Assembly (NCBI RefSeq): GCF_011694515.1
Contig: NZ_CP050192.1
Span: forward strand, 4,040,172-4,104,171
Direction: 5' to 3'
DNA: 64,000 nt
DNA from: Mycobacterium sp. DL592
GTDB lineage: Bacteria > Actinomycetota > Actinomycetes > Mycobacteriales > Mycobacteriaceae
In this document: positions 44,531-53,808 of the stretch, in pieces
Layout: the number at the start of each line of letters is the position of its first letter
Numbering within the stretch: the first letter of the stretch is position 1
Program-made: the position numbers and the translations under genes
The notes under the pieces: generated by a model
What the model saw: the letters and a program-made list of their open reading frames with translations, nothing else
What the model was told of the DNA's origin: nothing
Database searches by the model: none

Positions 44531-44899
44531 TTACAACACCTCCGGGGCCAGCGACACGATCTTCATGAACTTCTTCTCACGCAGCTCGCGCCCGACCGGG
44601 CCGAAGATGCGGGTGCCACGCGGGTCGTTGTCGGCCTTGATGATGACCGCGGCGTTCTCGTCGAACTTGATGTAGCTGCCGTCGGCGCGACGACGCTCCT
44701 TGACGGTGCGCACCACGACGGCCTTGACGACGTCACCGCGCTTGACGTTGCCACCGGGGATGGCGTCCTTGACGGTCGCCACGATGATGTCGCCGATGCC
44801 GGCGTAGCGCCGCGACGAGCCACCCAGCACGCGGATGCACAAGATCTCCTTGGCGCCCGTGTTGTCGGCGACCTTGAGTCGCGATTCCTGCTGAATCAC
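44531..44899 (-). CDS. rplN: 50S ribosomal protein L14 (uL14)
   Basis: 122 residues from a GTG at 44899 ([20 protein letters not shown]) after AAGGAGATC; the upstream extension is not conserved. Complete family length. First gene of the spc operon, here served by its own promoter (45066-45094). Confidence 0.97.
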   Translation of the reverse strand: MIQQESRLKVADNTGAKEILCIRVLGGSSRRYAGIGDIIVATVKDAIPGGNVKRGDVVKAVVVRTVKERRRADGSYIKFDENAAVIIKADNDPRGTRIFGPVGRELREKKFMKIVSLAPEVL

Positions 44900-45065
44900 T
44901 AGATCTCCTTGGATCTGGTAACTGTGTGCACGGCAAAACCCATCTGGACAGGCCACAAGGAACTTGACGTGCGCGGTCTTTGTCACCGAAGGGGCACGCA
45001 GGGCCGACCTGAATCGAGCGAAAATCGAATCCGGCCAGCCGAGGTCTGCCCTAGGCAACCCCTAA

Positions 45066-45094
45066 ATACTAGGTGACGGGCCGCGAAGCTCCAA
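45066..45094 (-). promoter_or_regulatory. Putative sigma-A promoter of the rplN (spc) operon
   Basis: On the minus strand TTGGAG (45094-45089), a 17-base spacer, and TAGTAT (45071-45066). Expected start near 45059, about 160 bases before the rplN GTG. Same -35, spacing and leader length as the infA promoter at 17101. Confidence 0.65.
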
Positions 45095-45113
45095 ATCAGC
45101 GCAGTTCACGACG

Positions 45114-45995
45114 TCAGGCGAGGTCGACCACGCAGCGGAAACCGATGTGCGTGGTGGAACTGTCCTGGGACTGCGGCGAGCGCGCGGCGGGCCGGTAGCG
45201 GTGGCAGTACTCGGGCGCGCACAGGTGCGAGCCGCCCTTCAATGTCTGGTTGACGCTCGGATCCGGGTCCACCGGCGGCGGGCAGCACGAATTCTGTTGC
45301 CCCTGGTGATGCGGGGTGAATCTGGTGGTGGTCCACTCCCAGACGTTGCCGATCATGTCGAGCAGGCCGAACCCGTTGGCCGCGAAGCTGCCCACCGGGG
45401 AGGTTCCCGTCCAGCCCAGCGCGCCGTCGTTGCGGTACGGGAAGCGGCCCTGCCAGGTGTTGGCCATCAGGGCGCCGTCGACGGTCGGCTCCTCACCCCA
45501 GGCATAGGTGGTGTCGCTTCCGGCGCGCGCCGCGTACTCCCACTCGGCTTCGGTCGGCAGCCGCCGGCCTGCCCACGCCGCGTACGCCGCCGCGTCGGGA
45601 TAGGCCACCTGCACCACCGGGTGGCTCTCCTTACCTGTGATGTCACTGCCCGCTCCGAACGGCCGGCGCCAGTGCGCGCCCGGCGCCCAGTCCCACCACT
45701 GCCGCCAGTCCCGCAGGTTGACCGGGCCCGCTGTGGGCCGGAACACCAGCGCACCGGGCAGCAGGTCGGCTTGGGCGACACCGGGGTAGAGCGCCGGGTC
45801 CAGTGGCCGCTCGGCGACGGTGATGTAACCGGTGTCGGCGACGAACTCGGCGAAGGCGGCGTTGGTCACCGGGTGTCGTTCGATCGCGAACGGCGCGACG
45901 GTCGCAGTGTGGATCGGCGCCTCTTCAGGATAGAAGCTGACCGAACCCATGCGGAACGATCCGCCGGGCAACTCGACAAGCTCGGTGCGCACCAT
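45114..45995 (-). CDS. Formylglycine-generating enzyme (sulfatase-activating)
   Basis: 293 residues of the FGE-sulfatase fold: ELPGGSFRMGSVSFYPEEAP, RHPVTNAAFAEFV, RRLPTEAEWEYAARAG, GNVWEWTTTRF and GGSHLCAPEYCHRYRPAARS. The active-site cysteine pair is C259 and C264, with the normal spacing for copper-dependent FGE. It oxidises the Cys of sulfatase CxPxR motifs to formylglycine; AtsA, encoded two genes upstream on the same strand, is its natural client. Equivalent to Rv0712 of M. tuberculosis. Soluble, cytoplasmic. Confidence 0.95.
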   Translation of the reverse strand: MVRTELVELPGGSFRMGSVSFYPEEAPIHTATVAPFAIERHPVTNAAFAEFVADTGYITVAERPLDPALYPGVAQADLLPGALVFRPTAGPVNLRDWRQWWDWAPGAHWRRPFGAGSDITGKESHPVVQVAYPDAAAYAAWAGRRLPTEAEWEYAARAGSDTTYAWGEEPTVDGALMANTWQGRFPYRNDGALGWTGTSPVGSFAANGFGLLDMIGNVWEWTTTRFTPHHQGQQNSCCPPPVDPDPSVNQTLKGGSHLCAPEYCHRYRPAARSPQSQDSSTTHIGFRCVVDLA

Positions 45996-45996
45996 G

Positions 45997-46704
45997 TCAG
46001 GGTATGACGATGCCGAAGTCGCCGGTCAGTTTGTCAGCTGCGGCATCGAAACCTGTTGCGCCCGAGGGGGCTTCGATATGGATGGCCACCAGGTAGTTCT
46101 TCGAGTTGGTCCAGACGTGCACGATCCGGTCCTCGTACTGGATCTGCTCGTCGGGATCGTCAGCCCAGGTACCCATCAGCTTCTGACCGCTGAAGCCGCA
46201 CAGGTCGGCCGGCAGCAGGCTCAGCGTGCTGATCGGGTACTTGGCCATCAGATCGTCGGAGTACCGGCTGAACGCGGCGGCGGGGTCCAACGGGGTGGCG
46301 CTGATCCTGATCTCGGCCTGCATCTCGTCCGGGCCGGCCAGCCGGGCCGCGACGTCGCCGGCGCCGGGACTGGTGGTCCACCCGTCGGGAACGGCGACGG
46401 TGATCTTGGGGGCAGCCGGATCGGCTACCGCCGCCGTCGCGGTCGGCCCGGCAAGTGACTGCGGGCAGACCGTCACATTGGGCGCGACCTGTGTACGGCT
46501 GGTCTCCAGCACCCCGGGTTCAGAGGACTCGGGGGTATCGGTTTGCGTCGACGAGGCCGACGTCGTCGTGGTTGTGCTCGTGGCCGAGGTGGAGACGGAC
46601 GACTCGCCGCGCATGGGGCTTCCCGCACTGTCGCGGTCGCAGCCGGCAACAACCGGTACGGCCAGCATCACCACCGCCGAGGCGGCCCACACCAGCCGAG
46701 TCAC
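45997..46704 (-). CDS. Putative lipoprotein, unknown function
   Basis: 235 residues. A type II signal peptide with lipobox VVAGC (Cys at residue 22) is followed by a Ser/Thr-rich spacer and a soluble domain of about 165 residues beginning near NVTVCPQSL. Strand-rich segments include ITVAVPDGWTTSPGAGDVAA and KNYLVAIHIEAPSGATGFDA; the pattern recalls the LpqN/LpqT-type mycobacterial lipoproteins, an uncertain resemblance. It sits between atsA and the FGE gene, one base from the latter, so it probably works with the sulfatase in the envelope. Confidence 0.8.
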   Translation of the reverse strand: MTRLVWAASAVVMLAVPVVAGCDRDSAGSPMRGESSVSTSATSTTTTTSASSTQTDTPESSEPGVLETSRTQVAPNVTVCPQSLAGPTATAAVADPAAPKITVAVPDGWTTSPGAGDVAARLAGPDEMQAEIRISATPLDPAAAFSRYSDDLMAKYPISTLSLLPADLCGFSGQKLMGTWADDPDEQIQYEDRIVHVWTNSKNYLVAIHIEAPSGATGFDAAADKLTGDFGIVIP

Positions 46705-46725
46705 CTGTCCAGTATGACGTGGGCG

Positions 46726-49074
46726 TCAGTCCCGGGCGAAAGCCGCGGCGAGTTGACGCTCGGCGTCGACGTACGCGGTGCCGGAGACGTCCACGACCAC
46801 ACGGTGGATTCCCCCACCGCTGAACTCGAACGGCGCCCGGTAGGCCGTCGACACCGGCTGCCCCAGGTTGCGGCCGACGCTGACCCCACCGCCGGCGAGC
46901 CCGAACGTGAAGGGATGTGCCTTCACCCCCGGCAGTGTCGCCACCGGGGCGCCGTCGACGTAGAGGGTCGCGTCCCCGACGGGCGTGTGGGTGCCCTCCA
47001 CCCCGGTGCGGGAGTAGCCGACCCCCAGGATGTGGTGGCCGAGCGGCAGCGGATCGGGGGCGATCACCCGCTGCTCCTCTTCGCCGAAGAAGTTGTAGAC
47101 GAACTGCAACCGCCCGTCGGCGACGAAGAGCACATAGCCGCCGTGGCCGGCGCCCTGCTTGAGCAGCACCCCTTCGACATCAGGGCTGTCGATGGTCACA
47201 TCGGCCAGCACGGAGAACGAGCGGCCCCCGATCATCACGCAGGCGCCCATCGCCACCGGGGCGGTGTGCGGGTAGTAGATGTAGCTCGACCGGTCGCCGG
47301 CCAGGCCCGGCCGCCAGCGCCCAACCATCTCGAAGACGTTGAGGTCCGCCAGGGGCAGACCGTTGTACTTGTGCGCTTCGGCGAACCACAACGCCTTGAG
47401 TTCCTCGAGTTTCTCCGGATGCTCGACGGCCAGGTCGTGACACTGACTGCGGTCGGACTCGATGTGGTAGAGCTCCCAGCGATCATCGGCGAAATGCGAC
47501 CAGCCCGACGGGGCGGCCGGGTGCACGGTGTTGGCGAACCAGCCGTCGTGCCAGATACCCCGGGTGCCCAGCATCGTGTAGAACTGGGTGTCCTTACCGG
47601 TATTGGCGTTCGGATCGTCAAGGGCGGCTTTGAAACTCACTCCGTCGAGCGGCTTCTGGGGGATACCCCGGACGGTCTGCGGCGGTTCGATTCCCAACAG
47701 CTCGTAAACGGTCGGGGTGATGTCGGCGACGTTGACGTAGTTGTCCCGCACCTCACCGTGGGCTTTGATTCCGTTGGGCCAGGACACTATTGCGGTGTCG
47801 GCGATACCGCCCTCATGTGAGGCGTAGCGCTTGTAGAGCTTATATGGCGTGTTGAACGCCATCGCCCACCCGATCGGGTAGTGGTTATACGTTGTGGGAG
47901 AACCTAATTCGTCCAGGTATGGCAGGCTCTCCTCGACAGTGTCGATGAAGCCGTTGAAGAACTTGGCTTCGTTGACCGACCCATTGGGACCACCTTCGCC
48001 GCTGGCGCCGTTGTCGGAGATCACCACGATGATGGTGTTGTCCAGCTGCCCCGACTCCTCGAGGTAGTCGAGCACCCGGCCGATCTGGGCGTCGGTGTAG
48101 GACAGGAAGCCCGCGAACACCTCAGCCATCCTGGCGAACAGCCGTTTCTCGTCGTCCGACAACGAATCCCATGGCCGCACCGTGTCCTGCAGCGGCCACG
48201 GTTCGCCATTGGGTCCGGTGACATCGGCGTAGGGATTGACCCCCGACAGTTCGGTGTCCGGCGGCACGATGCCGAGCTTCTTCTGGTTCTCCAGCACGAT
48301 GTCGCGGTAGCGCTCGTAGCCCATGTCGAATCGGCCGGCGTACTTGTCGGCCCACTCGGTGAAGACGTGGTGCGGGGCGTGACCGGCACCCGGGCACAGA
48401 TAGGTGAACCACGGCTTGTTTGGCGCCACCATCGTCGAGTCGCGGATGAACTCGATTGTCTTGTCCGCGAGGTCCTTCGACAGGTGATAGCCCTCCTCCG
48501 GCGTCGCGGGGGCCTCCACCGGATGGTTGTCGTAGACGAGTTCGGGATACCACTGGTCGGTCTCTCCGCCCATGAATCCGTAGAACCGTTCGAACCCTCG
48601 CGACAGCGGCCAATGGCGCCGCGTCGCGGCCAGATTGGACTCCTCGATCGGGGTCAGGTGCCACTTGCCGACGCAGTAGGTGTTCCAGCCACGTTCGGCG
48701 AGCACTTCGGAGATCAGTGCGGTGTCTTCGGGGATGCGCCCACTGTTACCCGGGAAACCTTCGGTGAACTCCTCGACCATCGCCATGCCAACCGTCGTTG
48801 GGTTGCGTCCAGTCAGCAGCGCGGCCCGTGTCGGCGAGCACAGCGCGGAGGTGTGGAACTGCGAGAACCGGACACCGTGCTCCGCGATCCGCGACATCGC
48901 AGGCATGTCCACCAGCCCGCCGAAGCAGTCCCAGGTGGCGATCCCGATGTCGTCCCACACCACGTACAAGACGTTGGGCGCGTTCTCCGGTGCCGTCGGT
49001 GCGGCATACGGGCCCCAGTCGGGTTCGGAGTCACGAATGTCGAGTTCGATCTTGCCCTTGAATTCCGCTGCCAT
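46726..49074 (-). CDS. atsA: Arylsulfatase AtsA
   Basis: 782 residues, type I sulfatase. N-terminal metal site NVLYVVWDDIGIATWDCFGG, the formylglycine motif with C79 in ALCSPTRAALLTGR, YCVGKWHLTP and VISDNGASGEGG supply the remaining ligands. The C-terminal 170 residues form a beta-rich accessory region. No signal peptide, so cytoplasmic or non-classically exported. It hydrolyses sulfate esters after Cys79 is converted by the FGE encoded nearby. Matches the atsA-FGE pairing of M. tuberculosis (Rv0711-Rv0712), where atsA directly follows rpsQ; here about 6.9 kb intervenes. Confidence 0.95.
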   Translation of the reverse strand: MAAEFKGKIELDIRDSEPDWGPYAAPTAPENAPNVLYVVWDDIGIATWDCFGGLVDMPAMSRIAEHGVRFSQFHTSALCSPTRAALLTGRNPTTVGMAMVEEFTEGFPGNSGRIPEDTALISEVLAERGWNTYCVGKWHLTPIEESNLAATRRHWPLSRGFERFYGFMGGETDQWYPELVYDNHPVEAPATPEEGYHLSKDLADKTIEFIRDSTMVAPNKPWFTYLCPGAGHAPHHVFTEWADKYAGRFDMGYERYRDIVLENQKKLGIVPPDTELSGVNPYADVTGPNGEPWPLQDTVRPWDSLSDDEKRLFARMAEVFAGFLSYTDAQIGRVLDYLEESGQLDNTIIVVISDNGASGEGGPNGSVNEAKFFNGFIDTVEESLPYLDELGSPTTYNHYPIGWAMAFNTPYKLYKRYASHEGGIADTAIVSWPNGIKAHGEVRDNYVNVADITPTVYELLGIEPPQTVRGIPQKPLDGVSFKAALDDPNANTGKDTQFYTMLGTRGIWHDGWFANTVHPAAPSGWSHFADDRWELYHIESDRSQCHDLAVEHPEKLEELKALWFAEAHKYNGLPLADLNVFEMVGRWRPGLAGDRSSYIYYPHTAPVAMGACVMIGGRSFSVLADVTIDSPDVEGVLLKQGAGHGGYVLFVADGRLQFVYNFFGEEEQRVIAPDPLPLGHHILGVGYSRTGVEGTHTPVGDATLYVDGAPVATLPGVKAHPFTFGLAGGGVSVGRNLGQPVSTAYRAPFEFSGGGIHRVVVDVSGTAYVDAERQLAAAFARD

Positions 49075-49146
49075 CAGCTGCCCCTATCGTCGAGGCGACA
49101 CTACCTGTGTCGGGTAGGAATCACCTGTGGAACCTCGGTCGTGTCC

Positions 49147-50820
49147 TCAGGCTTCGGGGACCGGTTCGTTGACCCGGTAGAGTCGCCAGTTCGGTTGGCC
49201 GACCCCGTCATTGGGGATCTCCAGCTCGAGGGTGGCGACATCGGCGCCGGTGTCATACAGCGTCGGGTATCGCTGGTTGAGAGCGTCGGACACCCCGCGG
49301 CCGGTCGGTGGCACGGCGAGGAGGTATCTGACGCCGTTGCCCGACGGATTGTTGAGCAGACGGACGAAGTCCGGGTCCGACGGCACGACGAAGGTGCGCG
49401 GGTGCCGCGAGGCGGCGACGACCGCGAAACCGTAGACGGTGTCGGTGATGACCGAACTGTGCGGGAGGTCGAGGTCGTCGAGGTAGGCGGCGATGGCCCG
49501 TTCGGTCGAGAAGGTGCGGGCGATGCGATGTTCGACGGCCTTCTGCGGGCTGATGCTGTCGGGGGCGGGGTTGATCACCGCTCCCAGCGCGTATTCCTGG
49601 GGCGCGTACTGCGGCAGGCTCATCCCCCACCCGGCAACCGGCACGCTGATCGCGAGAGCCAGCGCTACTACCGCGTATCCGGTGCGGGTGCGAGTCGAGC
49701 GCGTCGGCGAGGGCGCCACGGCGTTGCGGCCGCGACGTTTCGGTGTCACGAAGGCGCCGTCGGGGACGGCCAGCATCGCCAGGCACGCCGAAAATGGAAT
49801 CGCGATGATGTAAAAGCGCAGAAACGGGAACGTCGAGCCGGCCGCGAAGGTGAGCGCCTGGAACGACAGCGCCGCACCGTAGATGGCGAGCGGCGGAACC
49901 AGCATGGTCCAGTTCGGCCTTCGCCAGCGGATGAGCCCGGCCCACACCCCGATCGGGATCAGCGTGGGCGCAAGCAGCAGCGTGCAGGTGGCCGCGAACA
50001 GCAGCCCGCTGGCCGCCCCGGACTGCTCGGCGCCGGACTGTCGCAGGATCGCCGAATTGCCATACTGAGAGGTGAATTGGGCGAATGCCTCACCGGTGAT
50101 CAACCAGCTCGCGGCCGCCCAGCCGATGAATGCGACGAACCCCGGAGCGCTGACCAGCATGAGGTCGAGCAGGGCGCGGCGAACCCTCGGCGGACGCCGC
50201 GCACGCAGGTAGGTGGTGGTGCCGACGACGAATCCGGCGGCGGCCACACACGCGACGGCGTCGTAGCGGGTCAGGTAGGCAAGTCCCATCGCGATGCCGC
50301 CGGCGACGACGAGGTGGTGCACGTCGTCGTCGACCATCCAGAGGATCAGCCGGTGCACCGCCCAGGAGATGAAGAAGATGAACGGCGCCTCGCTCATGCC
50401 GTTGGAACCGTAGAAGATGATCATGGGATTGAGGCCGAACAGAACTGCGATCGTCAGCGCATACCAGCGGGGCAGGCCGCGGTCGGTGCCCATCGACAGG
50501 ATCTGCACCACCGCGCCGGCCATGAAGGCCGCGGACATGATCGACCCGGCGAAGGCCCGTGCCGCCAGGTCCGGGAAGATCGGGCTCGCCGCGATGACCG
50601 GGATCTGCACCATCGCGGTCAGAGGTGTGAAGATGAACCCGATTGCGGCCAAATGCGGTGAGCGGCTGAACAATACACTCTGGGCGGCCGACACCCTCGA
50701 CAGTGCGTCACCGAGGATGAAACCGTTGTCCACCTGCAGCCAGTAACCGACCAACACGTACACCACGAACGACGCCAGCCACGCCATCGTCTTGAGGCGT
50801 CGATCGGTGAGCACGGTCAT
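49147..50820 (-). CDS. GT-C/GT39-like multi-pass membrane protein
   Basis: 557 residues from the ATG at 50820, overlapping the previous stop (ATGA). About ten transmembrane segments fill residues 10-390, then a soluble C-terminal domain of 150 residues. The first loop carries an acidic residue in NGFILGDALSRVSA, as in the catalytic loop of polyprenyl-phosphate-dependent GT-C/GT39 glycosyltransferases. Last gene of a four-gene operon with a GT2 synthase and a BcsB-like protein, so it probably modifies or helps polymerise the same glycan. Exact reaction unknown. Confidence 0.75.
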   Translation of the reverse strand: MTVLTDRRLKTMAWLASFVVYVLVGYWLQVDNGFILGDALSRVSAAQSVLFSRSPHLAAIGFIFTPLTAMVQIPVIAASPIFPDLAARAFAGSIMSAAFMAGAVVQILSMGTDRGLPRWYALTIAVLFGLNPMIIFYGSNGMSEAPFIFFISWAVHRLILWMVDDDVHHLVVAGGIAMGLAYLTRYDAVACVAAAGFVVGTTTYLRARRPPRVRRALLDLMLVSAPGFVAFIGWAAASWLITGEAFAQFTSQYGNSAILRQSGAEQSGAASGLLFAATCTLLLAPTLIPIGVWAGLIRWRRPNWTMLVPPLAIYGAALSFQALTFAAGSTFPFLRFYIIAIPFSACLAMLAVPDGAFVTPKRRGRNAVAPSPTRSTRTRTGYAVVALALAISVPVAGWGMSLPQYAPQEYALGAVINPAPDSISPQKAVEHRIARTFSTERAIAAYLDDLDLPHSSVITDTVYGFAVVAASRHPRTFVVPSDPDFVRLLNNPSGNGVRYLLAVPPTGRGVSDALNQRYPTLYDTGADVATLELEIPNDGVGQPNWRLYRVNEPVPEA

Positions 50821-52292
50821 GAGGCCGCGGGCTCGGCATCCGGCTTCTGGGACAGACCGTGAAACGTCTTCTCCCAGTAGGACGGATTGCGGATCAGCTG
50901 ATAGGTGCCCTTGGCCGCGGCGATACTCATCATGACGAAGAACACCGGCACGGTCAGCCCGGCGACGAGAAGGTCGGCGCGGTCGTCCTCGCGCAGCGCG
51001 ATCAGGTTCATGTAGAGGGTTGCCCCGTTGCCAAGGATCAGGGCCGCCAGCGCGGGAAAGTAGATGTACCAGGGAAAGACCGCTTCGACGACGGCCGGCT
51101 GGCCCAGGAACCACAGCGCCGTGATGAACCAGAACAGCAGGTTGAGGACCGCGATGATCGGGGTGCCCGCCATGACCAGGTTGAACCGGATGAAACTTCG
51201 GATACCGATGGTGCGCAACAACTGCCGGGGCCGCCTGATGTGGACCAGCCAGGTTTGCAGGTAGCCCTTGTACCACCGCGAGCGTTGCCGGATCCAGTTG
51301 ATCGGGTCGCTGTTGGCCTCCTCGAGCGTCACCGAGTCCAACACCGCCGTCTGGTAACCGGATGCGGCGATCCGCAGTCCGAGATCGGCGTCCTCGGTGA
51401 CGTTGAACGGATCCCATGCCCCGATGCGGTCCAGTACGTCGCGGCGTAAGTGGTTGGACGTGCCGCCGAGCGGGATCGGGGAATTGCTGCGCATCATGCC
51501 GGGCAGCAGATAGCCGAACCACAAGCCGTACTCGGCGGTGAACCATCCGGTCAGCAGGTTCTGATGCCCGTTGTGGTAAGCCAGTTTGGCCTGCACGCAG
51601 GCGGTGTTGTCGGGCAGTTCCCGGAATGCCGCCGCCACCCGGCGCAGCTGCAGCGGCTCGGGAAGGTCTTCGGCGTCGTAGATGGTGACGATCTCACCGG
51701 AGGCGAATTCGAGCCCGTAGTTGCAGGCCTTGGGTTTGGTCCTGGGTTCTGCGGGCGGCACGAGCACGATGGTGATCGTCTCGGAGTCGGCGCAGCTCTC
51801 GGCCGCCCGGATGGTGACGTCATCGTCGGCTTCGAGCAGCAGCAGCACCTGCAACTTCTCGGCCGGGTATTCCAGGGCCGCCATGGCGCCGAGGAGGTCG
51901 GCCACCACCTCCGGTTCGTTGTAGGCCGGAACCAGAATCGTGTAGGCAGGCAACTCATCGTCGGGGATGGCCCGGGCCTTCTCGTCGGAGATCACCAGGG
52001 CCGCCGACGCCAGGCCCTGCTTGAAGATGAGCACCCGGTCGAGCATCGTGAACACGTAACCGAAGGTGCACAACCCGATCAGCGCGACCGCGGTCGGCAT
52101 CGGTACCCAGATCGCGAAGCCGACGGTCACCACCAGCAGCGCCCAGAGCACCGCGCGCTGCCAGCCCATCACCGGATTGGCCGCCGAACGCATCGGATCG
52201 TCGTCGCGCAGACCGTCGACCGCGCGATGCAGCGCCCGCTGCTTCTCCTCGTCGGTCGCGTCGTCGTGGCTGCGCACCATCCGCCCGCTCAT
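50817..52292 (-). CDS. Processive family 2 glycosyltransferase (XagB/cellulose-synthase-like)
   Basis: 491 residues from the ATG at 52292, overlapping the previous stop. Two N-terminal transmembrane helices, a cytoplasmic GT-A domain (about 115-360) and three to four C-terminal helices, the layout of membrane polysaccharide synthases. Catalytic motifs: YTILVPAYNEPEVV, LLLEADDDV, VTIYDAEDLPEPLQL (DxD-type), GGTSNHLRRDVL, NVTEDADLGLRIA (TED) and IRQRSRWYKGYLQTW (the Q-x-x-R-W of processive enzymes). The DAED-LPEP and EEANSDPINWIRQRSRW segments resemble XagB-type enzymes of exopolysaccharide or adhesin loci. Sugar specificity cannot be read. Confidence 0.88.
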   Translation of the reverse strand: MSGRMVRSHDDATDEEKQRALHRAVDGLRDDDPMRSAANPVMGWQRAVLWALLVVTVGFAIWVPMPTAVALIGLCTFGYVFTMLDRVLIFKQGLASAALVISDEKARAIPDDELPAYTILVPAYNEPEVVADLLGAMAALEYPAEKLQVLLLLEADDDVTIRAAESCADSETITIVLVPPAEPRTKPKACNYGLEFASGEIVTIYDAEDLPEPLQLRRVAAAFRELPDNTACVQAKLAYHNGHQNLLTGWFTAEYGLWFGYLLPGMMRSNSPIPLGGTSNHLRRDVLDRIGAWDPFNVTEDADLGLRIAASGYQTAVLDSVTLEEANSDPINWIRQRSRWYKGYLQTWLVHIRRPRQLLRTIGIRSFIRFNLVMAGTPIIAVLNLLFWFITALWFLGQPAVVEAVFPWYIYFPALAALILGNGATLYMNLIALREDDRADLLVAGLTVPVFFVMMSIAAAKGTYQLIRNPSYWEKTFHGLSQKPDAEPAAS

Positions 52293-53806
52293 CCCAGGGT
52301 CTCCGAGCCCTTGAGCTGGGCATCGACCAGACCCCGGCCGAACTGGGTGAGCATCTCGGCGTCCTTGAACTCCGGGTCCTTGTTGGTCGTGACGGAGTTG
52401 CCGCGGAACAGCACGGTGAACAGCGTGCCCAACGTCGGCAGCAATGCCCCATTGGGTTCCGGGAACGGCGCTTCGGCCTCGTGGTTGTCCACCGCGCCGA
52501 TCAGCACCCGCTGCGCCGAGTCTTCGTTGCGCCACTGGAACACCAGGATGTTCCAGGTCACCAGAAGCTGGTCGTCGACGACGCTGAACATGAAACCGGT
52601 GACGCCGTGGCCGAGTTCGACCGGGCGCGGCTCACTGAGCCGACTGGACGCGACGTCGTAGAGCACGACCGAGGAGTAGACGTTGAAGGAGAACGGCCGC
52701 CAGGTGTTGGTGGAGTCCACGATCACCTTGCGCGGTCGGGAGAATTTGTCCCACTTGGGATTTCCCGTATCGGCGATCATCGTCTGGCGCAGCAGCGTGG
52801 AGTCGTGACCGAACAGTCTGCGGACCCAGTTGTACTCGGTCTGTTCGGTGGTGTGCCAGCCCACCGGTGCGTCCAGCGGTCGCCCGAACGTCATCCAGGA
52901 CACCTGGGTGGTCGGTGGACTCGTCGGGCCGGGCAGCGTCACCAGCGACAGGGCGATCGCGACGGCCAGCACCAGCGGCAGGCCGGACCAGACGTCTTTG
53001 GCGGCAAGGGGTTCCATCCGGCGGTCCAGGACGCGCTTGGGTGCCCCGCGGCGGGCGAGGAAGTACAGAGCCAACCCGACCAGGGCGATCGCGGTGACCG
53101 CTGGAATCATCTGGAACGCGAAAACCGGTGCGCTGGGCCGCACGACGGCCATCACCATCAAGACGATCATGCCCACGCCCCAGGAGCCGACGGCACCGAC
53201 CACCGCCCGGCTTCTCGTGCGGCCGACGGCGATCGCGGTGGCGGCGGCGGCGATGATCAACACCGCCGCGCCGGCGGCCACCCGGCTGCCGCCGAGGAGG
53301 ATGACCACGATCTGGTACGGCAGCGGAAACACGGCCAGCAGCAGCAGCCACACCCACGCGAATCGGGTCACCGGCCGCAGTCCGAACAACACCACGCTGG
53401 CGCTGACCACGAAGAACCACATGGCCAGCAGGTCGAGCCGCAGCAGCTGGAAATAGCTTGCATACCGTTGCAGCAGAACGCCGTGCACCATCAGGGCCGC
53501 ACCCATTCCGATGATGCCGACGATGATGTCGGTCTGACGGTCGTGGATGGGTAGTTCGGTGCGTTCGCGACGAGCCACCCCGATGGCGGCCATGATGCCG
53601 GCCATCGGCACGACCCAGATGTAGCCGTTGAGACTGCCCGCCCGGCTGGACTCCAGCAGTGATTCCAGGGACTGGCGGAACGCGACCACGGTCAGCACCG
53701 CGATGAACGCCCACCGGAACACCAGCCGATAGACGGGGCGGACCCCATGCAGCCACGGCGTGGGTGGTTCCGCCACGTGCGGCGGTGTCGCTGCCGTCGC
53801 CGTCAT
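52289..53806 (-). CDS. Multi-pass membrane protein, exosortase/archaeosortase-like layout
   Basis: 505 residues from the ATG at 53806; the frame reaching 54022 overlaps the previous gene. About ten hydrophobic helices (35-330) then a soluble domain of about 170 residues beginning near VSWMTFGRPLDAPVGW. A membrane core plus extracytoplasmic EpsI-like tail is the layout of exosortase proteins from exopolysaccharide loci. However, the expected Cys of the exosortase active site is not visible (the equivalent stretch reads VILLGGSRVAAG). It could be a catalytically different relative or an unrelated export component. Translationally coupled to the GT2 gene. Confidence 0.65.
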   Translation of the reverse strand: MTATAATPPHVAEPPTPWLHGVRPVYRLVFRWAFIAVLTVVAFRQSLESLLESSRAGSLNGYIWVVPMAGIMAAIGVARRERTELPIHDRQTDIIVGIIGMGAALMVHGVLLQRYASYFQLLRLDLLAMWFFVVSASVVLFGLRPVTRFAWVWLLLLAVFPLPYQIVVILLGGSRVAAGAAVLIIAAAATAIAVGRTRSRAVVGAVGSWGVGMIVLMVMAVVRPSAPVFAFQMIPAVTAIALVGLALYFLARRGAPKRVLDRRMEPLAAKDVWSGLPLVLAVAIALSLVTLPGPTSPPTTQVSWMTFGRPLDAPVGWHTTEQTEYNWVRRLFGHDSTLLRQTMIADTGNPKWDKFSRPRKVIVDSTNTWRPFSFNVYSSVVLYDVASSRLSEPRPVELGHGVTGFMFSVVDDQLLVTWNILVFQWRNEDSAQRVLIGAVDNHEAEAPFPEPNGALLPTLGTLFTVLFRGNSVTTNKDPEFKDAEMLTQFGRGLVDAQLKGSETLG

Positions 53807-53808
53807 CG

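Noticed and set aside
48367..50661. Plus-strand open frame of 764 codons
   Set aside because: It crosses antisense to atsA and the GT39-like gene; the translation is Arg/Gly/His-rich without family features.
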